Assembly: GCF_900104095.1 (NCBI RefSeq)
Contig: NZ_FNJO01000010.1
Span: 20,231-84,230 of the forward strand
Length of the DNA: 64,000 nucleotides
Source: Ralstonia sp. 25mfcol4.1
GTDB taxonomy: Bacteria > Pseudomonadota > Gammaproteobacteria > Burkholderiales > Burkholderiaceae
Direction: 5' to 3'
Shown here: positions 26,315-34,502 of the stretch, in pieces
Numbering within the stretch: position 1 is the first letter of the stretch
Layout: the number at the start of each line of letters is the position of its first letter
Program-made: the position numbers and the translations under genes
Notes under the pieces: model-generated
The model's database searches: none
The model's input: only the letters and a program-made list of their open reading frames with translations
What the model was told of the DNA's origin: nothing

Positions 26315-27172
26315 ATGAACCGATCAGACGACTACGGCCGTCGCCGCAGGCCCGATCAGCAGTACGGAGGCTACGAGGAGGGCTATGGCAACGTGCCTGG
26401 CGACGATCGCCACTGGCGACGCCGCGATCTGTCGGCAGGCCGCTATGGCAATGCCGGCGAACGCAATCCGTACGACGCCTATGAAGATCGCGATGCACGC
26501 TCGCGGGACGAAGATCCACGCAACCGCGACGCCTGGCGCCAAGGACGCACCGCGCAACTGAGCGGCGGATGGCGTTCACGCGGCGCCACCGTCTACTATC
26601 CCGGCCGGCCCACTTACGATGAGTCGCGCGACGAAAGTTCGCCCCATAGCCCAGGCTACGTCAGCGCCTACAGCAGCGGCTACGAGGACGGTTACGACGC
26701 GGGCACACGGACGTCGAACTCGCCGATGCCGGGCCGCGACGAGCGGTGGAGCGGCACGCGCAGCGGCTATGAAGGGGGCTACGAACGGGGTCGCGAGAGT
26801 CAGCGTGGCTCGGGCTACGAGGACTACGGCGTCGAATCGGGCCGCAATTTCCGCCAGCGTCCGCGCCTGGGCCAGGCGGTGCATGGCCGCGGCCCCGAGG
26901 TCTATGGCCGCCGCCCGGCCGGCCCCAAGAACTACACACGCTCCGACGAGCGCATCCGCGAAGAAGTCTGCGAGCGCCTGACGCACGCGCCAACGCTGGA
27001 CGTGAGCGACGTGACGGTGGCGGTGACGGGCAGTGTGGTGACCCTGACCGGCACGGTGGACAACCGGCGCATGAAGTACGAGATCGAAGATCTGGTCGAC
27101 GACACGTATGGCGTGTCGGATGTGGTCAACCAGCTCCACGTTCGCCCGTACGGTGTGCTGGCATCGGAATAG
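26315..27172 (+). CDS. Disordered Tyr/Gly/Arg-rich protein with C-terminal BON domain
   Basis: 285 aa from ATG 26315, seven bases after GGAGG; the ATG at 26309 is too close to that site. Residues 1-200 are strongly hydrophilic and low in complexity, rich in Arg, Tyr, Gly, Asp and Ser with recurring GYE, YED and RDE units. Residues about 210-280 form a BON domain: RSDERIREEVCERL, VTVAVTGSVVTLTGTV and VSDVVNQLHV. BON domains bind phospholipid or other envelope surfaces and are usually exported, but no signal peptide is present. It is a paralogue of the gene at 29804. Osmotic or desiccation stress induction is typical for such proteins but not shown here. Confidence 0.85.
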   Translation: MNRSDDYGRRRRPDQQYGGYEEGYGNVPGDDRHWRRRDLSAGRYGNAGERNPYDAYEDRDARSRDEDPRNRDAWRQGRTAQLSGGWRSRGATVYYPGRPTYDESRDESSPHSPGYVSAYSSGYEDGYDAGTRTSNSPMPGRDERWSGTRSGYEGGYERGRESQRGSGYEDYGVESGRNFRQRPRLGQAVHGRGPEVYGRRPAGPKNYTRSDERIREEVCERLTHAPTLDVSDVTVAVTGSVVTLTGTVDNRRMKYEIEDLVDDTYGVSDVVNQLHVRPYGVLASE

Positions 27173-27224
27173 TCATCGACAGATTCGGAACATTCGCGGC
27201 GCTTATCCGGACCACCCGCCTGCG

Positions 27225-27249
27225 AGCCCCGGCACTGCCGGGGCTTTTT
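27225..27249 (+). terminator. Terminator of the first BON gene
   Basis: The arms AGCCCCGGCA and TGCCGGGGCT form a perfect hairpin with almost no loop beyond the central bases, followed by TTTTT. Confidence 0.88.
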
Positions 27250-27278
27250 ACATGGCCCTGAGGTCAACGGACACGTTG

Positions 27279-27590
27279 CTACAGGTCGCTGCCGCTGGGC
27301 GGATTCTCCATCCGCTTGTCGGTCTGGTCGGCGCGATCCACCGGCGTATCGGCCGGCAGTTCCTCGGCGGCGCGTCGTACTTCGTCGAAAATCTCGTCCT
27401 CAGGCAGTTCGTCGTCGTCCGGCTCATGCCGCTCTCGCGATACGTCTCCGAGTTCCCTTTCGATGTCTTCGGTCGCTTCGCTGTCCAGGCGGGGGTCGAG
27501 CGTGCTGGGGATGCCTTCCGGGTCTGCGGCCTCCAGGTTCCGGCTCTTGCTGTCGGCGTCCGGACGGCCGTGTCGGGTGGTCTTGCTCAT
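27279..27590 (-). CDS. Small acidic hydrophilic protein
   Basis: 103 aa from ATG 27590, with AGGAGTGACA directly upstream. It is a highly charged protein without hydrophobic segments. The N-terminal third is basic (MSKTTRHGRPDADSKSRN), the middle very acidic (EPDDDELPEDEIFDEVRR), and the tail ends ENPPSGSDL. This is the composition of hydrophilin-like stress proteins. No family is recognised. It lies between two genes of the stress-type cluster and is transcribed opposite to both, and a shared SoxR-like or other box was not found. Confidence 0.7.
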   Translation of the reverse strand: MSKTTRHGRPDADSKSRNLEAADPEGIPSTLDPRLDSEATEDIERELGDVSRERHEPDDDELPEDEIFDEVRRAAEELPADTPVDRADQTDKRMENPPSGSDL

Positions 27591-27814
27591 TGTCACTCCT
27601 GTTGTCGTATTGCATCGTCGGGTTTCAGGACATGCGGCAAGTTGCATGCCAATGGGGCATTGCAGGCGGCCGCGGCAAAGGATTCGCATGCGAGGGGCCC
27701 GGCGCCTATAGTGACTTCAGGGGACCGCCGCAGAACCAGTCGGCCGTACTGCCCGTGAAGAGGCTGGAACGGCAATTGCTGAAGCAAGGCAAGCATCGTG
27801 CGAGGGAGATAGCG

Positions 27815-28354
27815 ATGAACCTGACCGGCGTCCTGGCCACCCTCAGCGTGGCTTCCTCCGTGGCCGTATCTTCCACGCCCGTCGAAAGACAGCTGCTGGC
27901 CATCAGCCCGCACGACTTTGCCCAGCAGTTCAACGTGGTGGCACACGATGTGGGCGCCAAGCTGACGCTGCCCGATTTCCGGGCCAAACCGGGTTGGCAC
28001 CGCGCCAACACCAGCGAAGGTGTATCGGTCATGGTGCGCGCCGCGCATACCGGCTATGCCATTGACGAAGTGGTGGTGGTATGCCGGGCCGCCGAGCAGT
28101 GCATGATGACGATCTGCACGGCCGCCCGGGCCATCGACGCGACGGTGGAGCCCAATCTGCTGCAGTACTTCGTGGCGGCACGCATCGCGGGGCATCTGGG
28201 GGAAGTGGCCCTGGTGATGTCCGGACTGGTTTATCTGGTGGTGAATCCCGACGACGAGGACTATGTGGCGCTGGTGATCCGGCCCTATCAGCCGCAGCGG
28301 GAACTGACCGCACGCCGCCAGGCAGCACTGAGGCTGCCGCCGCGCACAACCTGA
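27815..28354 (+). CDS. Conserved-looking protein of unknown function
   Basis: 179 aa from ATG 27815, preceded by GAGGGAG. A short weakly hydrophobic N-terminus (MNLTGVLATLSVASSVAVSS) could be a non-cleaved signal, but it is not convincing. The body alternates strands and helices; it contains a CRAAEQCMMTIC segment with three cysteines at about residues 90-101 and a strongly hydrophobic strand GEVALVMSGLVYLVVNPDDED. No motif of a known enzyme is visible. Good codon use and ribosome binding site support a real gene. Confidence 0.65.
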   Translation: MNLTGVLATLSVASSVAVSSTPVERQLLAISPHDFAQQFNVVAHDVGAKLTLPDFRAKPGWHRANTSEGVSVMVRAAHTGYAIDEVVVVCRAAEQCMMTICTAARAIDATVEPNLLQYFVAARIAGHLGEVALVMSGLVYLVVNPDDEDYVALVIRPYQPQRELTARRQAALRLPPRTT

Positions 28355-28408
28355 ATCGGGATGGGCCGGGAATGCCTTGGCTGCCACCGCACTCGCATCC
28401 CACGCCCC

Positions 28409-28438
28409 GGCTGCTAATGCACCGGCTGCTAATGCACC
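28409..28438. repeat. Tandem duplication of 15 bases
   Basis: GGCTGCTAATGCACC occurs twice in a row. The right copy contains the stop codon (28429-28431, - strand) of the gene at 28429-28908, so the duplication sits exactly on the 3' end of that gene. Confidence 0.85.
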
Positions 28439-28908
28439 GGCGGCACCATGCGGCGTGCGCTCGCGCCCGGTGATCGCGCCGGGGCGAATTCCATCGCGCG
28501 TTGTTCCAGCAGCCGCTGCAGTTCCGTGGCTCCCCGATAGTAATGCGCCAGCAGCAGGCGCAATTCCGGATCGGGAAGCGGCTCGCGCAGCAGTTCGCCA
28601 TAGGCTGACGCGGCACGGCCGGCCTGCTGGGCGGCATGTCGCAACAGGGGCAGCTCGCCAGCCTCGGCGGGCGGCGAGACAGGTTGCGGGTCGCGCGCGC
28701 GGCCTTCGGCGCTAATGTGCTTGCCATCGCCGGCCGCCGCGGCACGCGCGCCCAGTTCGGCCGACGCGCAGCGTTGCATATTGGCACGGTGGGCCAGCAC
28801 CGCTCGAATCTGCGGGTCCGATGCCGCGGCCGCCACGGCGGACAACGCCTCTGCACACTGCATGGCGTGACGGCTAAGCCGCGCCAGCGTGGTGTTCAGT
28901 GCATCCAT
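28429..28908 (-). CDS. Predicted helical-bundle protein, DUF2383-like
   Basis: 159 aa from ATG 28908, with CGGAGA five bases upstream. It is almost entirely alpha-helical by composition: LNTTLARLSRHAMQCAEAL, then VLAHRANMQRCASAELGARA, AYGELLREPL and LLLAHYYRGATELQRLLE. The layout of paired long helices and the partial similarity to PA2169/DUF2383 four-helix proteins, which belong to the ferritin-like group, suggest a stress-related bundle. Metal ligands are not evident. It belongs to the cluster of small stress-type proteins. Confidence 0.65.
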   Translation of the reverse strand: MDALNTTLARLSRHAMQCAEALSAVAAAASDPQIRAVLAHRANMQRCASAELGARAAAAGDGKHISAEGRARDPQPVSPPAEAGELPLLRHAAQQAGRAASAYGELLREPLPDPELRLLLAHYYRGATELQRLLEQRAMEFAPARSPGASARRMVPPVH

Positions 28909-29063
28909 GTACGTCTCCGGTTGATGCTCTAACTTTAGGTGAAGCGCGCTGGCTGGCGGCCGAATTGCACGGCCGGCGTGGTTAATCTTTTGCAGATCGG
29001 AATTCACCCGATTCGATACGGGCGGGATAGTCCGATCGACCCGGGCATGACACACGCAAAAAA

Positions 29064-29106
29064 CGCGCCGCACGCTGCTCCGGTTTGGGGAACAACGTGC
29101 GGCGCG
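29064..29106 (-). terminator. Terminator for the small secreted protein gene
   Basis: Perfect 11-bp arms CGCGCCGCACG (29064-29074) and CGTGCGGCGCG (29096-29106) enclose a 21-base loop. Read on the - strand the hairpin is followed by TTTTTTG, so it ends the transcript of the gene at 29168-29524. Confidence 0.8.
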
Positions 29107-29167
29107 CCGCAAGCGGGTCTACGGGGCATGCCCGTGGAAAGGCAGACCCGCTGGCGAGACCTGACCG

Positions 29168-29524
29168 TTAAGGCTTTTGGACCGGATCGGGCGAATCGCC
29201 CTTCGGACCCGAAGGTGCGGTCGGCGTGGCTACCGGCGAGGCGTCCTGTTCGCGAGGCTTCTTCGCGTGCTGGCCAGTGTTCTTCTTGGTCTTGTGTGCG
29301 CTCTTGGCTTGCGTGTCCTTGTCGTGCTGCATGGTCGAGTCGCCGCTCATCATCGCGCCGCTGCCCGAACTGCCGCGTTGCGTTGTCGGACCTTCCGGAG
29401 CCGGCGGGGCGCTGGGGTTCGGTGCGGTGGGCGAGAGCGGCGGATCATTCTTGGGCTGGGCCATGGCCGGCATGCAGAGAATGGCACTGATGGCCAGGGC
29501 AGTGGTCGTGAGCAGGCGTTTCAT
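29168..29524 (-). CDS. Small secreted Pro/Ser/Lys-rich protein
   Basis: 118 aa from ATG 29524, with GGGAGA upstream. The signal peptide spans residues 1-22 (MKRLLTTTALAIS, ending AMAQ). The mature part is low in complexity: Pro/Ala-rich at first, then Met/Ser and Lys-rich (AHKTKKNTGQHAKKP), then Pro-rich to the end. It is probably a disordered periplasmic protein. No family is recognised. It has its own terminator. Confidence 0.7.
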   Translation of the reverse strand: MKRLLTTTALAISAILCMPAMAQPKNDPPLSPTAPNPSAPPAPEGPTTQRGSSGSGAMMSGDSTMQHDKDTQAKSAHKTKKNTGQHAKKPREQDASPVATPTAPSGPKGDSPDPVQKP

Positions 29525-29803
29525 CGGTCGTCTCCCGAAAATGTGTCGCGGTGACTTCACGATATGACTCAGCCACCCGTGCGCTCAGGGGGAGGCCACT
29601 GAATCGGGTGTAGGCCGTTGACTACAGCATGTGGAGCCCGTTGGCAGGATTTATATGGCCATGTAAATCGAACCGGCGTCCTGCATCGGGCAGGCGCCTG
29701 CCGGGCCCTGGCCCGGCCTGCTGGGGGCGCATGCCCGTCAGCGGTATGGAATTTGCGTCGCAGGGTCCGTATTGACTGTATTGACCCGGAACCGGAGACG
29801 CTC

Positions 29804-31321
29804 ATGAACCAGGGAAACAACAGGGGTAGTGGTTCGGACGACCGCTACAGCGCCTATGGCGCGGACCGTGACGATCGCAGCGATCAGGACGAACGCGACG
29901 ACCGCCGCCGGCAGGGCGGCACGCAGCGCCAGCAGGAGGCCTACAGCGGTGGAGACTGGCTCACCCACCGCCAGCAGGGCGGCAGCGACTGGCAGGGCCA
30001 GGGACGCAGCCAGTCACAGCCGGGCCAGCAGGGCGCGGGCAGCGACTGGCAGGGCAGCGGTCAGCAGCCCGGCGGTCGCCGCTGGAGCGGCGGGACGTCG
30101 TCGCAAGGTTCGACGCCGATATCGTCGAGCGGCTACGGCGGTTATGAAGGGCAGAACCGGCGCTTTGAGGAAGGCTATGGCGAAGGGCGCTATGGCGAGC
30201 ACGGTGAAGGCCGGCAGACCGGGCGCCAGCAATTCGGCCAGTCCGGCCGGGACAGCGACGAGCGCAATTCCCCGCAGCGTCACGCCGAACGTGAACGGTG
30301 GGGCGACTGGCACCAGGAGGGCGCCTCCGGGCGCGGCAGCGAATGGTCGAGCCAGCAAGGCAGCCAGGGCGACGAATGGGGGCAGGGCCGCGGCGTCTGG
30401 GATCAGCCGGCACGGGGTGGATCGGCGCAGCGCCAGGGCGGATGGGAACAAGGGCGCGAAGGCCGTCAGCAGGGTCGCCAGTCGGCGGGCCGTGACGCCG
30501 GGGGCGCCTGGGGCAGCAGTTGGGAAGGCCCCACCGGATCGGAACCCGACATGCGCACCCACTATCGCGGCGGCTACGGCGTATCCGACTATGGCGACCA
30601 GGACCAGGGCGCCCAGCCCTGGCAACGCCGCGCTGGGGGCGACTGGCAGTCCGAGCGCGAACGGTACGGGTCGGGCCAGGGTTCCATGCGCGACCGTGGA
30701 GGACGTGGCTTCGGCGGCAGCACCGGCGCCGGCGGCTACGATCCGAACGAACGGGCCTACGAACATTTCACGGGCGCCAACGAACGCAGCGACCTGAACC
30801 GGGGCTATGGCGGAGCAGGTGGCTCCGCGGCGGCACGCCGGGCGCAACGCGCCGGCCCCAAGGGCTACCAGCGTTCCGACGAGCGTATCCGCGAAGACCT
30901 TTGCGAACGCCTGGCGATGAGTGGCCGCGTGGATGTGCGCGAGGTCGAGGTATCGGTCAGCAGCGGCGTGGTCACGCTGAGCGGCACGGTACAGGACCGT
31001 CAGCAGAAATACCGGATCGAGGACATGGCCGAGGAAGTGTTCGGCGTGAAGGACGTGCACAACCAGATTCGGGTCACGCGCGAATCAGCCATGGGCCGGG
31101 AAGGTAGCGGGGGCAGAGAAGGGCAGACCGGCGGGTCGCGCATGTCGCAAGGCATGGGCAGCCCCAGCGGCCAGGGCAGCACCGCGCCTTCCAGCGCGGC
31201 GGGCAGCTCGGGCAGCCTCGGAACCGGGATTGGCTCCGATACGTCATCCGGCGCTGGCTACGGCTCCGGCACGACGTCGGGCAGCACATCGGGCTCCACG
31301 TCGGGCAAGTCGGGAAGCTGA
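29804..31321 (+). CDS. Long disordered Gln/Gly/Arg/Ser-rich protein with BON domain
   Basis: 505 aa from ATG 29804, with CCGGAGACG upstream. Residues 1-340 are highly biased to Gly, Gln, Ser, Arg, Trp and Tyr with repeated QGRQ, SDWQG and YGEGRYGEHG-type units. Residues about 345-420 form a BON domain (RSDERIREDLCERL, VEVSVSSGVVTLSGTV, VKDVHNQIRV) closely similar to that of the gene at 26315. A Gly/Ser/Thr tail follows, ending with repeated TSGS units. There is no signal peptide. The paralogous pair suggests duplication with later expansion of the disordered part. A role in stress protection of surfaces or in condensate formation is an inference only. Confidence 0.85.
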   Translation: MNQGNNRGSGSDDRYSAYGADRDDRSDQDERDDRRRQGGTQRQQEAYSGGDWLTHRQQGGSDWQGQGRSQSQPGQQGAGSDWQGSGQQPGGRRWSGGTSSQGSTPISSSGYGGYEGQNRRFEEGYGEGRYGEHGEGRQTGRQQFGQSGRDSDERNSPQRHAERERWGDWHQEGASGRGSEWSSQQGSQGDEWGQGRGVWDQPARGGSAQRQGGWEQGREGRQQGRQSAGRDAGGAWGSSWEGPTGSEPDMRTHYRGGYGVSDYGDQDQGAQPWQRRAGGDWQSERERYGSGQGSMRDRGGRGFGGSTGAGGYDPNERAYEHFTGANERSDLNRGYGGAGGSAAARRAQRAGPKGYQRSDERIREDLCERLAMSGRVDVREVEVSVSSGVVTLSGTVQDRQQKYRIEDMAEEVFGVKDVHNQIRVTRESAMGREGSGGREGQTGGSRMSQGMGSPSGQGSTAPSSAAGSSGSLGTGIGSDTSSGAGYGSGTTSGSTSGSTSGKSGS

Positions 31322-31335
31322 CTGCCGACGCACTG

Positions 31336-31369
31336 CGCCAGCGTGTGGGGATGGCCCCGCGCGCTGGCG
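31336..31369 (+). terminator. Hairpin after the second BON gene
   Basis: The outer arms CGCCAGCG/CGCTGGCG and the inner GGGG/CCCC form a stable nested hairpin 15 bases after the stop codon. Only a short CTTT follows, so termination may be partial and read-through to the next small gene is possible. Confidence 0.5.
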
Positions 31370-31420
31370 GCTTTACCTGCAAGCATCCATACACCAAGCA
31401 TTCGAACGAGGAGATGCCCC

Positions 31421-31732
31421 ATGCCTTTCGCCTATGCAGGAACCCGCCGCCGCCGGAATCGCGACAGGCGTCGCACTCACGAATCGCCGGAGAACAACGC
31501 CGCAACCCAGAACCGCGAGGGTGCACCCGATGCGCGGGATGCGCGGGATGTCAGGGAGGAGCGCGACCCGCTGGCCACCCGTCGTGCATCCAGCGAGGAA
31601 AGCCCCGGCGCGGGCGAGGGGCAGCGGGCTACCATCCGGCAGGAAGACCAGCCGGCCGGCATTGGAAGCCAGGATCTGCTGGACCCGGGCAGCCGCGATC
31701 CGGATGCGCCGCCGGTCGATAACCGCTCGTAG
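31421..31732 (+). CDS. Small charged hydrophilic protein
   Basis: 103 aa from ATG 31421, with AGGAG ideally placed; overlapping open frames on the same strand lack this context. The N-terminus is very basic (GTRRRRNRDRRRTHESPEN), the rest mixed charged with repeated DARD-type units and an ending DPDAPPVDNRS. It is predicted to be disordered and cytoplasmic. No family is recognised. It probably shares a transcript with the secreted protein 30 bases downstream. Confidence 0.65.
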   Translation: MPFAYAGTRRRRNRDRRRTHESPENNAATQNREGAPDARDARDVREERDPLATRRASSEESPGAGEGQRATIRQEDQPAGIGSQDLLDPGSRDPDAPPVDNRS

Positions 31733-31761
31733 TCTCGCCAATGGATGACAGGAGCCCCACC

Positions 31762-32058
31762 ATGCGACATGTACACCTGATTCCGACCCGTGCCCGCCGC
31801 GCCTTGTGCGTGGCCGCCTGCCTGTCACTGAGCGGTGTGGCGTGGGCCCAGACACCGTCTCAGACACCGAAGGTCGACAACCGGGCGCCCGGCACGGCCG
31901 CGTCCGATGTGGCGCCCGGGGCACGCGAGTGGGGATTGACCAAGGACGGGCATCGCAAGCCCGGTAGTGCGCCCGCGCTCAATGAGGGGGCGTCGTCAGC
32001 GCAGACCTATGACTATCCCGCTTCCGCGCCGAAGACGGCGCCGGCCAAGCGGCCCTAG
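31762..32058 (+). CDS. Small secreted protein
   Basis: 98 aa from ATG 31762, after ACAGGAGCC. A signal peptide of about 28 residues (ALCVAACLSLSGVAWAQ) precedes a short Pro/Ala/Lys-rich mature part with WGLTKDGHRKPG in the middle. No domain is recognised. It is likely cotranscribed with the charged protein gene upstream and ends the stress-type cluster. Confidence 0.65.
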   Translation: MRHVHLIPTRARRALCVAACLSLSGVAWAQTPSQTPKVDNRAPGTAASDVAPGAREWGLTKDGHRKPGSAPALNEGASSAQTYDYPASAPKTAPAKRP

Positions 32059-32086
32059 CGATATGTGGCAAGCGGCCCGGCGTGCA

Positions 32087-32821
32087 TCACTGGTGCACGT
32101 CGGCCGCATCCAGGGACCAGTAGCGTTCCGGCGCGCAGACATCGGCCAGTTCGGCGGGTGAGAACAATGCCAGCTGGCTGGCGTAGGCCTGCACGGCGCG
32201 CGCCTTCTGCGCCGTGAAGACGCTGATCGGCATGTGGACGGGTGAAGCGAGCAAGCCTTCCTGCCACCAGCCGGCCATCCGGCTTTGTACGGCGCCCGGC
32301 ATGCGACGGTAAATCGCTTCCTCGTAGAAAATCCAGCGGAACGCGGGCATGTGCGGCTCGACTTCGGCATGCGGGACGGTTTCCGGCAAGTCGACAAAGG
32401 CTGCTTCGCGCACCAGCATGCATGCCGCATTGACCAGCATATGATCCGCATGCCGGAGCCCCATTGGCGCCACAACCGTGCCGCCGGGTTGCAATGCCAG
32501 CAGGCGCCCGAGCCGCAGCGCAATACTGACGGCGTCGTAGTGCTGGCCGTACTGCTGTTCCAGAAAGTCGAGCCAGACCGGGTCCGCACCCAGCGCGGAC
32601 AAAGCGCGCGCATCTTCATGGCGCCGGGCTTCCATGGCGTCCCGGGCCGATACAAAACCGGCCGCACTGTCATGGGCCGGCGCCGCCAGATCCGGCCGTG
32701 GGAGGCCGGCAAACACCGTAATCACCATCGCCTGCCGGCTGGCGGCAAGCAGGCTGCCGCAACTGAAGACCGCGTCCTCAAGGTGCGGGGAAATTATCGT
32801 CAGCGGATGTGGAATTTCCAT
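32087..32821 (-). CDS. PIG-L family deacetylase
   Basis: 244 aa if started at ATG 32821; the frame is open to 32899 and neither start has a good ribosome site. The N-terminal motif IISPHLEDAVFSCG corresponds to the zinc-binding, catalytic loop normally written PHxDD, here with Glu in place of the first Asp, which is the usual general base. The second zinc motif LRHADHMLV is intact. The family removes N-acetyl groups from amino sugars or related small molecules. The substrate is unknown. It is followed on the same strand by nothing close and lies next to the RidA gene. Confidence 0.85.
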   Translation of the reverse strand: MEIPHPLTIISPHLEDAVFSCGSLLAASRQAMVITVFAGLPRPDLAAPAHDSAAGFVSARDAMEARRHEDARALSALGADPVWLDFLEQQYGQHYDAVSIALRLGRLLALQPGGTVVAPMGLRHADHMLVNAACMLVREAAFVDLPETVPHAEVEPHMPAFRWIFYEEAIYRRMPGAVQSRMAGWWQEGLLASPVHMPISVFTAQKARAVQAYASQLALFSPAELADVCAPERYWSLDAADVHQ

Positions 32822-32948
32822 GATTTTGCAATGCCGACCGGGTGGTGATGAGCCCGACCCGCCATGGGCCGGGGTTACCTGTGGCATTGCAAGGGGCATG
32901 CCGGTCGGTCATACGACGGTATGACGCCGCCGACCGCCGTTCCGCGCT

Positions 32949-33377
32949 TCACTCCGGCAGCACCGCTACCGCCTCGATCTCGAACAGCATGCCGTCCAGC
33001 GCCAGCCGCGGCACCGGGATCAACGTGCATGCGGGCGCGGGCCAGTCACCCAGCAGCGCCTGCCAGGCCCGGCTGAAGATGGCCAGCCGCTCCATGGAAT
33101 GGTCGACGATCAGCACGGTGATCTTGGCCACATCGGGGATATCGGCGCCCCCGGCCTGCAGCGCCACGCGCAGGTTGGCCAGCGCCTGATTGACCTGCGC
33201 GGAGAAATCGGCGCGCAAGCCGCCGCACATGTCCTCGCCGCCCTGGCCAGCCGCGAAGATGATCCGGGCGGGCCGGTTGACGATCGCCACATGGGAATAG
33301 CCGTTCAGCCGGGGGTCGTAGAGGTCTGGCGGATTGGCGAATTGTAGGTACGGCGCGCGGGGTGATTCAAGCAGCAT
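32949..33377 (-). CDS. RidA (YjgF/UK114) family protein
   Basis: 142 aa from ATG 33377, after CAGGACCC. The family fold is clear: IIFAAGQGG strand, QVNQALANLRVALQAGGA helix, VAKITVLIVD, and the conserved Arg in IPVPRLALDGMLFEIEAVA. The Arg typically binds the carboxylate of imine or enamine intermediates, which RidA hydrolyses to ammonia and a keto acid. It is divergent from soxR, and its promoter carries a perfect SoxR operator with a 19-base spacer. It should therefore be induced by redox-cycling compounds. A quinone- or imine-detoxifying role is an inference. Confidence 0.9.
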   Translation of the reverse strand: MLLESPRAPYLQFANPPDLYDPRLNGYSHVAIVNRPARIIFAAGQGGEDMCGGLRADFSAQVNQALANLRVALQAGGADIPDVAKITVLIVDHSMERLAIFSRAWQALLGDWPAPACTLIPVPRLALDGMLFEIEAVAVLPE

Positions 33378-33404
33378 GGCAGGGTCCTGAGTCAAGGTCG
33401 CGCC

Positions 33405-33435
33405 AGTATCAAACCTCAAGCGCACTTGAGGTCAA
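33405..33435 (-). promoter_or_regulatory. SoxR-controlled promoter of the RidA-family gene
   Basis: On the - strand a -35 element TTGACC (33435-33430) and a -10 element GATACT (33410-33405) are separated by 19 bases, the overlong spacer characteristic of MerR-type activation. The operator CCTCAAGCGCACTTGAGG (33414-33431) overlaps it and differs from the E. coli soxS box only in the central four bases. Transcription should start near 33398, 21 bases before the gene. Confidence 0.9.
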
Positions 33436-33501
33436 GCGCAGTTGCGATACCATCGCGCCCTGCAAGGGCTTTCGAATTTTCTTTAAAAAAGAGGGACCAC
33501 C

Positions 33502-34050
33502 ATGCCAAAGACCGTCGCCCCCGACATCGCCCCCGACATCGTCCCTGACGCCGTCCCGCATCGTGCGGAACGTCGGCTGCGGGCACGCGATCCCCTGACA
33601 GTCGGCGAAGTGGCCGACCGCAGCGGCATCGCGGTATCGGCGCTGCATTTCTACGAGTCGAAGGGATTGATCACCAGTACGCGCAGCGCCGGCAACCAGC
33701 GCCGCTATCCGCGCGGCATCCTGCGCCGGCTGGCCGTCATCCGCGTGGCCCAGCGCATGGGCGTGCCGCTGGCGACGATTGCCGACGCCTTCGCACATCT
33801 GCCCGCCAACAAGGCGCCGACGGTAGCCGACTGGCGCCGGTTGTCGGCCGCCTGGCGCGCGGACGTCGATGCACGCATCCGCACACTGACCATGCTGCGC
33901 GACCAGCTCGACGGCTGCATCGGCTGCGGTTGCCTGTCGCTCAAGGCGTGTCCGTTGCGCAACCCCCAGGACATGTTGGCGCAACAGGGGCCGGGAGCGC
34001 ACATTGAGGAGGGCAGTTGCCAACATCGGCAAAAAGCGATGCGGCGTTGA
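33502..34050 (+). CDS. soxR: Redox-sensitive MerR-family activator SoxR
   Basis: 182 aa. The MerR DNA-binding domain (about 32-100) has [21 protein letters not shown] and [15 protein letters not shown] dimerisation helix follows, then the [2Fe-2S] ligands C139, C142, C144 and C150 in the pattern CxxCxC-x5-C, diagnostic of SoxR. Oxidation of the cluster by redox-cycling drugs activates it. An unusual N-terminal extension of about 28 residues repeats AP/VPDI units. It is divergent from the RidA-family gene that carries the operator. No soxS gene is present, as usual outside enterics, so SoxR is expected to control its targets directly. Confidence 0.97.
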   Translation: MPKTVAPDIAPDIVPDAVPHRAERRLRARDPLTVGEVADRSGIAVSALHFYESKGLITSTRSAGNQRRYPRGILRRLAVIRVAQRMGVPLATIADAFAHLPANKAPTVADWRRLSAAWRADVDARIRTLTMLRDQLDGCIGCGCLSLKACPLRNPQDMLAQQGPGAHIEEGSCQHRQKAMRR

Positions 34051-34172
34051 ATGTCACCGCGCCCACGCCGGATCGTGACAACGCGACAACTTCGTGCGAT
34101 CTGAAAAAGCCGAGGGGGCGCTGGCGTCCATGATGAATCCTGTTCGCAACCCCTGCTGAAAAGGAGCAGATC

Positions 34173-34502
34173 ATGAACACAATGAAGAAATTGCTGATCG
34201 CCGCCGCCATCGTCACGGCTCCCGCCATGTCATTCGCCCAGAGCGTCCAGAACGCCCAGGCGCCGGTCACCCGGGCTTCGGTCCTGGCCGACCTGATCGC
34301 CGTGGAAAAGGCGGGCTACCACCCCGGCCGCAACGACGACGACTACCCCGCCGACATCCAGGCCGCCGAAGCCAAGGTCGCAGCCGAACAAGGCATCCAG
34401 CCCGCCCCGGTAGTAAAGCCGACGGTCAAGGCATCCATGCACGCCGCCAACACCGTCCCCCGGATCGATCGTCCGCGGAATGCTTTTTATGATGGGGCTT
34501 GA
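34173..34502 (+). CDS. DUF4148 secreted protein
   Basis: 109 aa from ATG 34173, preceded by AAAAGGAG. The signal peptide is about 22 residues (MKKLLIAAAIVTAPAMS, then FAQS). The mature part matches the short DUF4148 proteins abundant in Burkholderiales: SVLADLIAVEKAGYHPG, then DDDYPADIQAAEAKVAAEQG. The function is unknown. The last codons (AFYDGA and stop) lie inside a repeated segment that recurs at 35768, so the natural C-terminus may have been altered by the rearrangement that built the neighbouring islet. Confidence 0.85.
   Translation: MNTMKKLLIAAAIVTAPAMSFAQSVQNAQAPVTRASVLADLIAVEKAGYHPGRNDDDYPADIQAAEAKVAAEQGIQPAPVVKPTVKASMHAANTVPRIDRPRNAFYDGA

Noticed and set aside
34173..34502. The DUF4148 gene as part of the islet
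   Set aside because: Its body has host-like GC content and the usual family sequence. Only its last codons fall in the repeated segment.
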